A stretch of DNA of 7,581 nucleotides from Thermoplasmata archaeon (GTDB lineage: Archaea > Thermoplasmatota > Thermoplasmata > Lutacidiplasmatales > UBA184), in the NCBI GenBank assembly GCA_021798415.1, contig JAJZGO010000072.1, positions 1 to 7,581 on the forward strand. The letters are read 5' to 3'. Positions 4,130 to 7,581 of this stretch are shown here, piece after piece; the stretch's first letter is position 1, and every line of letters starts with the position of its first letter. Both the position numbers and the translations under genes were made by a program. Under the pieces are notes generated by a model. The model was given only the letters and a program-made list of their open reading frames with translations. It was not told the origin of the DNA and did not search any database.

Positions 4130-6262
4130 ATGGGACTTTCAACCGGACAACTGGAGCTTCTGATCTTCCTGGCCGCGATCGTCGGCCTCCTCTACGCCGC
4201 GGTCCAGACGGTGCTCGTGCTGCGGGAGGACGAAGGGGACGAGCGGATGCGGGAGATCGCGGGCGCGATCCGCGAAGGGGCGATCGCCTTCCTTCGCCGG
4301 GAATACACGTTCGTCTTCCTGGTCGCGGCGGTCCTCGCGGTGATCATCGCGTTCGCCTTCGGGATCACCGGCGAGGGAGGGCGCCTCGCGGTCGGCTTCG
4401 TCTTCGGCGTCGGCGGGAGCGCTCTCGCGGGCGCCGTCGGGATGCTCGTGAGCATCCGCGCGAACGTGCGCACCGCCGCCCGCGCCCGACGGGGCGACCT
4501 CGGCGCGACGATGAGCTACGCCTTCCGCGGCGGGAGCGTGACCGGCATGTCGGTCGCGGGGCTCGCCCTCCTCGAGCTGGTCGGCTTCTACTGGGCGTTC
4601 GGCGGCAACGTGCTCGACATGGTCGGAGTGCTCTTCGGCGCGTCGCTGATGAGCCTGTTCGCGCGCGTCGGCGGCGGGATCTACACGAAAGGTGCGGACG
4701 TCGGGACCGACCTCGTCGGGAAGGTCGAGGCGGGGATCCCCGAGGACGACCCGCGCAACCCCGGCGTCATCGCGGACAACGTCGGCGACAACGTCGGCGA
4801 CTGCGCCGGGATGGCGGCCGACCTCTTCGAGACGTACGTCGTCACCGCGCTCTCCGCGATGCTCCTCGCCTACCTGATCAACACCGTCGCCGGCGCGACG
4901 CCGCTCCTGGCGCTCTTCCCGAACGCGATCCTCTTCCCGCTCCTCGTCTGCGCGTGGGCGATCGTCGCGACGATCGTCGGGGCCCTCTTCGTCCGCATGC
5001 GGCCGGGCGGCTCGATCATGGGGGCGCTCTACCAGGGCCTTGCGGCCACGACGGTGGTCGGACTCGTGGGCCTCTACGCGCTCGACGCGTCGTTCATGGG
5101 CGGCAACGTGGGGATCTTCGTCGCGACCGCGGTCGGCCTCGTCGTGATGGTCCTCATCGTCGTCGTCACGGACTACTACACGAGCACGAAGTACCGGCCG
5201 GTCCAGAAGATCGCCGAGTCGGCCCAGGCCGGCGCCGGCCCGACCGTGATCAGCGGGCTCTCGGTCGGCCTCGAGTCCGCCTGGATCCCGGGGCTCGTCA
5301 TCATCTCGGGCACCCTCGTCGCCTACGCCGCGGCCGGGTGGTACAACGGCTTCTCCACGGGGCACGGCCCGGACGCCTACCTCGGGCTCTACGGGATCGG
5401 GCTCGCCGCGGCGAGCATGCTCAGCGTCACGGGGATGATCATCTCGATCGACGCGTTCGGCCCGATCACCGACAACGCGGGCGGGATCGCCGAGATGGCG
5501 CACCTTCCCGAGGAGGCCCGGGCGATCACCGACCCGCTCGACGCGGTCGGCAACACGACCAAGGCGATCACGAAGGGGTACGCGATCGGCTCCGCCGTCC
5601 TCGCGGCGCTCGCGCTCTTCGCGGCGTACACGTTCGCCGCGGCGAACGCCTGGGGGCCGACCCACACCTGGGCGTCGTTCACGGGCCTCTTGACCCTCTC
5701 GACCCCGCTCGTCGTGGCGGGGCTCTTCATCGGCGCGGTCCTTCCGTTCTTCTTCACGTCGTTCCTGATGAACGCGGTCGGCGTCGCCGCCGAGAAGATG
5801 GTCTTCGAGATCCGCCGCCAGTTCCGGGAGATCCCGGGGATCCTCGCGGGGACGGCGAAGCCCGACTACGGCAAGTGCGTCGACATCGTCACGCTCACCG
5901 CGCTCCAGCAGCTCGCCGTACCGGCGATCATCGCGGTCGCGACCCCCCTCGCGGTCGGGTTCCTCCTCGGACCGGTCGCGCTCGCGGGCCTTTTGCTCGG
6001 GACGATCGTCTCGGGGTTCCCGCTCGCCCTCATGATGACGACCGGCGGGGCGGCGTGGGACAACGGCAAGAAGTACATCGAGAGCGGCCACTTCGGCGGC
6101 AAGCGCTCCGACGCCCACAAGGCCGCGGTCGTCGGCGACACCGTCGGCGACGCGACGAAGGACACGGCGGGCCCTGCGATCAATCCGCTCATCAAGGTCG
6201 TGAACACGATCTCGATCCTGTTCATCGTCCTGATCGTCGCGCACTCGGTGATCGGCATCTAG
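4130..6262 (+). CDS. hppA: Membrane-bound pyrophosphatase, K+-independent H+-pumping type
   Basis: This integral membrane enzyme hydrolyses cytosolic pyrophosphate and uses the energy to export ions. The 710 residues and about 16 hydrophobic helices (from about 8-30 to 690-708) match the family. The signature substrate-binding region spans about 189-236, with ADVGTDLVGKVEAGIPEDDP and then DNVGDNVGDCAGMAADLFET, supplying Asp and Lys residues for Mg-PPi. Further Mg-PPi sites are DNAGGIAEM (448-456) and the C-terminal DTVGDATKDTAGPAINP (670-686). The subtype marker GNTTKA carries K478 with T481 three residues on. Lys at this place replaces the potassium ion, and enzymes of this class are H+ pumps that do not need K+. 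ATG 4130 begins directly before the first helix and follows a good promoter. The gene appears monocistronic. It would consume PPi from aminoacyl-tRNA and nucleic acid synthesis. Confidence 0.98.
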   Translation: MGLSTGQLELLIFLAAIVGLLYAAVQTVLVLREDEGDERMREIAGAIREGAIAFLRREYTFVFLVAAVLAVIIAFAFGITGEGGRLAVGFVFGVGGSALAGAVGMLVSIRANVRTAARARRGDLGATMSYAFRGGSVTGMSVAGLALLELVGFYWAFGGNVLDMVGVLFGASLMSLFARVGGGIYTKGADVGTDLVGKVEAGIPEDDPRNPGVIADNVGDNVGDCAGMAADLFETYVVTALSAMLLAYLINTVAGATPLLALFPNAILFPLLVCAWAIVATIVGALFVRMRPGGSIMGALYQGLAATTVVGLVGLYALDASFMGGNVGIFVATAVGLVVMVLIVVVTDYYTSTKYRPVQKIAESAQAGAGPTVISGLSVGLESAWIPGLVIISGTLVAYAAAGWYNGFSTGHGPDAYLGLYGIGLAAASMLSVTGMIISIDAFGPITDNAGGIAEMAHLPEEARAITDPLDAVGNTTKAITKGYAIGSAVLAALALFAAYTFAAANAWGPTHTWASFTGLLTLSTPLVVAGLFIGAVLPFFFTSFLMNAVGVAAEKMVFEIRRQFREIPGILAGTAKPDYGKCVDIVTLTALQQLAVPAIIAVATPLAVGFLLGPVALAGLLLGTIVSGFPLALMMTTGGAAWDNGKKYIESGHFGGKRSDAHKAAVVGDTVGDATKDTAGPAINPLIKVVNTISILFIVLIVAHSVIGI

Positions 6263-6355
6263 GCGACGGGAGGAGTCCCGTGCGCTCCGGGGGCGCCCGG
6301 GCCGCAAAAACCGCACGGGTGCGGGCGTCCGGGACCCGTTCGGCCCGCGGCCGAG
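6263..6355 (+). other. Structured intergenic DNA after hppA (three stem-loops)
   Basis: Three perfect inverted repeats follow one another: ACGGGA-GGAG-TCCCGT (6266-6281), CCGCA-CGGG-TGCGG (6311-6324) and TCGGCC-CGC-GGCCGA (6340-6354). The first begins four bases after the hppA stop and may protect or end that transcript, though no T-tract follows. An A5 run at 6306-6310 is the only A/T-rich spot before 6356. Bases 6315-6320 and 6334-6339 (ACGGGT/ACCCGT) offer a competing fold. This could be a 3'-end structure, a leader for the mini-protein, or simply GC-rich DNA. I do not recognise an RNA family. Confidence 0.3.
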
Positions 6356-6388
6356 AGGTTGATAGGGCGGGAGCGCATCCCCCGGGCC

Positions 6389-6394
6389 GAGGTG
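6389..6394 (+). promoter_or_regulatory. Shine-Dalgarno sequence of the mini-protein
   Basis: GAGGTG matches the archaeal anti-SD core (GGAGGUGAUC) over six bases and lies six bases before ATG 6401. A TATA-like TTGATA at 6359-6364 is about 26 bases upstream of this point, so a short mRNA starting near 6388 is conceivable. The SD would then sit at its very 5' end; an upstream start or read-through from hppA is an alternative. Confidence 0.5.
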
Positions 6395-6400
6395 CCCTCG

Positions 6401-6442
6401 ATGTGCGACACGTGCGGGTGCAAGTCCAAGAAGAAGCCGTAG
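6401..6442 (+). CDS. 13-residue CXXCGC mini-protein (MCDTCGCKSKKKP)
   Basis: A complete tiny frame reads ATG, twelve codons, TAG. Its product MCDTCGCKSKKKP has three cysteines (C2, C5, C7) in a C-x2-C-G-C pattern followed by a lysine-rich tail. The same CXXCGC pattern right after the start Met is the high-affinity nickel site at the N-terminus of bacterial HypB, so a soft-metal or Zn/Ni-binding role is a reasonable inference. The lysines could bind nucleic acid or the ribosome. Translation is supported by the strong SD six bases upstream and by all-synonymous-looking codon choice (TGC for every Cys, AAG for every Lys) like that of the larger genes. A frame of this length can arise by chance. 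The motif plus SD make it more likely real than not. It stands alone between hppA and the SDR pair. Confidence 0.6.
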   Translation: MCDTCGCKSKKKP

Positions 6443-6530
6443 GGGCCCGCACCGGACCGACCCGAGCGGTCCTCCGCCGGGCAACTCCTTCCCTCGACCC
6501 CCGGGCCCATCGGCCGTTCCCCCGACGGTA
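6443..6530. other. Gap before the SDR genes, no gene seen
   Basis: This is GC-rich sequence with no frame of coding character and no recognised RNA. A weak stem CCGTT/GACGG (6514-6528, C-rich loop) precedes the T-run of the following promoter-like element. With that T-run it could also act as the 3' end of the mini-protein mRNA. Confidence 0.3.
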
Positions 6531-6540
6531 GGGTTTTTCG
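6531..6540 (+). promoter_or_regulatory. TATA-like T-run upstream of the SDR operon
   Basis: GGGTTTTTCG is the only A/T run in the vicinity. Its centre is about 27 bases before the GTG at 6563, which fits a leaderless mRNA. No Shine-Dalgarno is present before the GTG, in agreement with that. The same T-run could instead terminate transcription arriving from upstream; both functions can coexist. Confidence 0.45.
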
Positions 6541-6562
6541 TCCGCTCGCCTCACCTCCGACC

Positions 6563-7315
6563 GTGTTCGACGTCCGCGGTTCCGTCGTCCTCGTCACGGG
6601 CGGTTCGCGCGGCATCGGCCGCGCGATCGCGCTCGAGCTCGCGCGGGGCGGGGCCGACGTGGCGGTCCACTTCCGGGCCGAATCCGCCCGCGCGGCGGAG
6701 GTCGTCCGGGAGGCGAAGGCGCTCGGCGTGGACGCGCGGACGTTCGGTGCCGACCTGACCGACCGCGAAGCCGCGGTCGGCGTCGTCGGGGCCGCGGGGC
6801 AGTGGAAAGGCCGCCTCGACGGTCTCGTGACCTCCGCGGGGATCTACCGCGGGCCGTCGCTCGAGGAGGTCGGCGCGCGCGAGTGGGAGGAAACCGAGCG
6901 GACCGACCTCGAAGGGACGTTCTGGACGGTGCAGGCGGCGGCGCCGTTCCTTCGCAAGAGCGACCGCGCGGCGGTCGTCACGATCTCCTCCGTTCTCGGG
7001 GCGCACGCCGCGGTCGGTGGGGCACCGTACCAGGCCGCCAAGGGGGCGGTCGAGCAGCTGACGCGCGCTCTCGCCCTCGAGCTCGCGCCGTCGATCCGGG
7101 TCAACTCGGTCGCCCCGGGCTTCGTGCGCACCGACATGAACCGCGCCGGCCACGAGGATCCGGTCTTCCGCCAGAAGGTCGCCGACGCCACCCCGCTCGG
7201 ACGCTGGGGCGAGCCGGACGACATTGCGCCCGTCGTCCGGTATCTTCTGAGCCGACAGGCGTCCTGGGTCACGGGCATCGTCCTCGGGGTCGACGGGGGG
7301 ATCGCGCTTCGATGA
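6563..7315 (+). CDS. Short-chain dehydrogenase/reductase (SDR), FabG-like
   Basis: The 250-residue product is a classical SDR, an NAD(P)H-dependent oxidoreductase of a carbonyl/hydroxyl pair. The Rossmann nucleotide motif is TGGSRGIG (residues 12-19). The end of strand 2 has HFRAESARA (36-44), whose Arg favours NADP(H). The catalytic residues are S142/S143 in TISSVLG and Y156 and K160 in YQAAK. NSVAPGFVRTDM (181-192) is the usual post-catalytic loop and GVDGG (242-246) the C-terminal signature. Two departures are visible: the NNAG motif reads TSAG (90-93), and the helix-4 Asn of the catalytic tetrad is Asp (TDLEG, 114-118). Activity is still plausible. The substrate cannot be told; 3-oxoacyl reductases (FabG) and sugar or polyol dehydrogenases both look like this. 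The GTG start lies directly before the first strand. The stop overlaps the next start in ATGA. Confidence 0.95.
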   Translation: MFDVRGSVVLVTGGSRGIGRAIALELARGGADVAVHFRAESARAAEVVREAKALGVDARTFGADLTDREAAVGVVGAAGQWKGRLDGLVTSAGIYRGPSLEEVGAREWEETERTDLEGTFWTVQAAAPFLRKSDRAAVVTISSVLGAHAAVGGAPYQAAKGAVEQLTRALALELAPSIRVNSVAPGFVRTDMNRAGHEDPVFRQKVADATPLGRWGEPDDIAPVVRYLLSRQASWVTGIVLGVDGGIALR

Positions 7316-7581
7316 ACGGGACCGCCCCCACCCCCACGCGCGTCGCGCTCGTGACGGGCGGGGCCCGCGGGATCGGCCGGGCGATCGTCCTCGCGCTCGC
7401 GCGCGACGGGCTCGACGTCGCGTTCACGTACGCCCGCGACGCGGACGCGGCGGCCCGAACCGCCCGGGACGTGAAGGAGCTCGGGCGCCGGGTCCTCGCT
7501 CGGCCGAGCGACGCCGCCCGGGCCGACGAGGCGGAGAAGGTCGTCGAGGCGACCCGGGCCGAGCTCGGCCGCATCGACGTC
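7312..7581 (+). CDS. Second SDR-family oxidoreductase (partial, cut by right edge)
   Basis: The first 90 residues of a second classical SDR are present. VALVTGGARGIGRAIVLALA (11-30) contains the TGxxxGxG dinucleotide motif at 15-22. Strand 2 ends TYARDADAAARTA (39-51), with an Arg suited to NADP(H). The window ends at GRIDV, just before the NNAG strand, so the catalytic Ser/Tyr/Lys cannot be seen. ATG 7312 overlaps the stop of the preceding SDR by ATGA, which implies one mRNA and translational coupling. The two are clearly paralogous and probably arose by tandem duplication. Adjacent SDRs may work in the same pathway or form a mixed oligomer; neither can be shown here. Confidence 0.95.
   Translation, partial: MNGTAPTPTRVALVTGGARGIGRAIVLALARDGLDVAFTYARDADAAARTARDVKELGRRVLARPSDAARADEAEKVVEATRAELGRIDV

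Noticed and set aside
6032..6040. ATGATGA inside hppA as another C box
   Set aside because: It encodes the conserved LMMTTGG of the pyrophosphatase, and no paired D', C' and D boxes occur at suitable spacing.
6306..6310. A5 run as promoter of the mini-protein
   Set aside because: A start 26 bases on would leave a leader of about 70 bases; TTGATA at 6359-6364 is better placed, though it is also weak.
4139..6484. Minus-strand frame of 781 codons opposite hppA
   Set aside because: The product is almost entirely R, D, E, G and P with no hydrophobic core, and lies antisense to a complete pyrophosphatase gene.
1..7581. CRISPR array, insertion sequence, toxin-antitoxin or phage genes
   Set aside because: I looked for regular direct repeats, transposase motifs, terminal inverted repeats and small two-gene modules and saw none. 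The gene content is housekeeping with uniform codon use.

Overview
The window looks like chromosomal DNA from a high-GC archaeon, roughly 70% GC by eye with G/C-heavy third codon positions. The strongest archaeal evidence is a complete C/D box guide RNA. It is supported by A/T-rich TATA-like boxes about 26 bases before likely transcription starts, two or three of which would give leaderless mRNAs. A Thermoplasmatota-like euryarchaeal lineage would fit, but that is an inference from style and not proven here.

Layout, left to right. The first 185 bases encode the N-terminus of a single-pass membrane protein on the minus strand, running off the edge. It is divergent from a HisA-like TIM-barrel gene (281-1072, +) whose histidine-biosynthesis active site is not conserved. 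The last 12 codons and stop of that gene lie inside the C/D box sRNA (about 1030-1088, +). After a short hairpin-containing gap comes a convergent gene for a 150-residue, three-helix membrane protein (1253-1705, -). A divergent promoter region with two inverted repeats (1796-1841) leads into thrS (1887-3803, +), a bacterial-type threonyl-tRNA synthetase with a complete editing domain. A 65-residue C2H2 zinc-finger protein (3800-3997, -) meets thrS tail to tail in a shared CTAG that supplies both stop codons. It is divergent from a membrane-bound, K+-independent-type proton pyrophosphatase (4130-6262, +). The 300-base gap after that gene is structured and carries a 13-residue Cys/Lys mini-protein, MCDTCGCKSKKKP (6401-6442, +), with a good Shine-Dalgarno sequence. 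Two tandem short-chain dehydrogenase/reductase genes follow, coupled by an ATGA overlap; the second is cut by the right edge.

Functionally this is mostly housekeeping: threonine charging and proofreading, rRNA 2'-O-methylation guidance, and pyrophosphate hydrolysis coupled to ion pumping, which also removes the PPi made by aminoacylation. Two NADPH-type oxidoreductases follow. No mobile element, CRISPR array or defence island is visible. The items most worth a second look are the sRNA embedded in a coding sequence, with a guide that fits 16S rRNA C1402, and the 13-residue metal-binding peptide.
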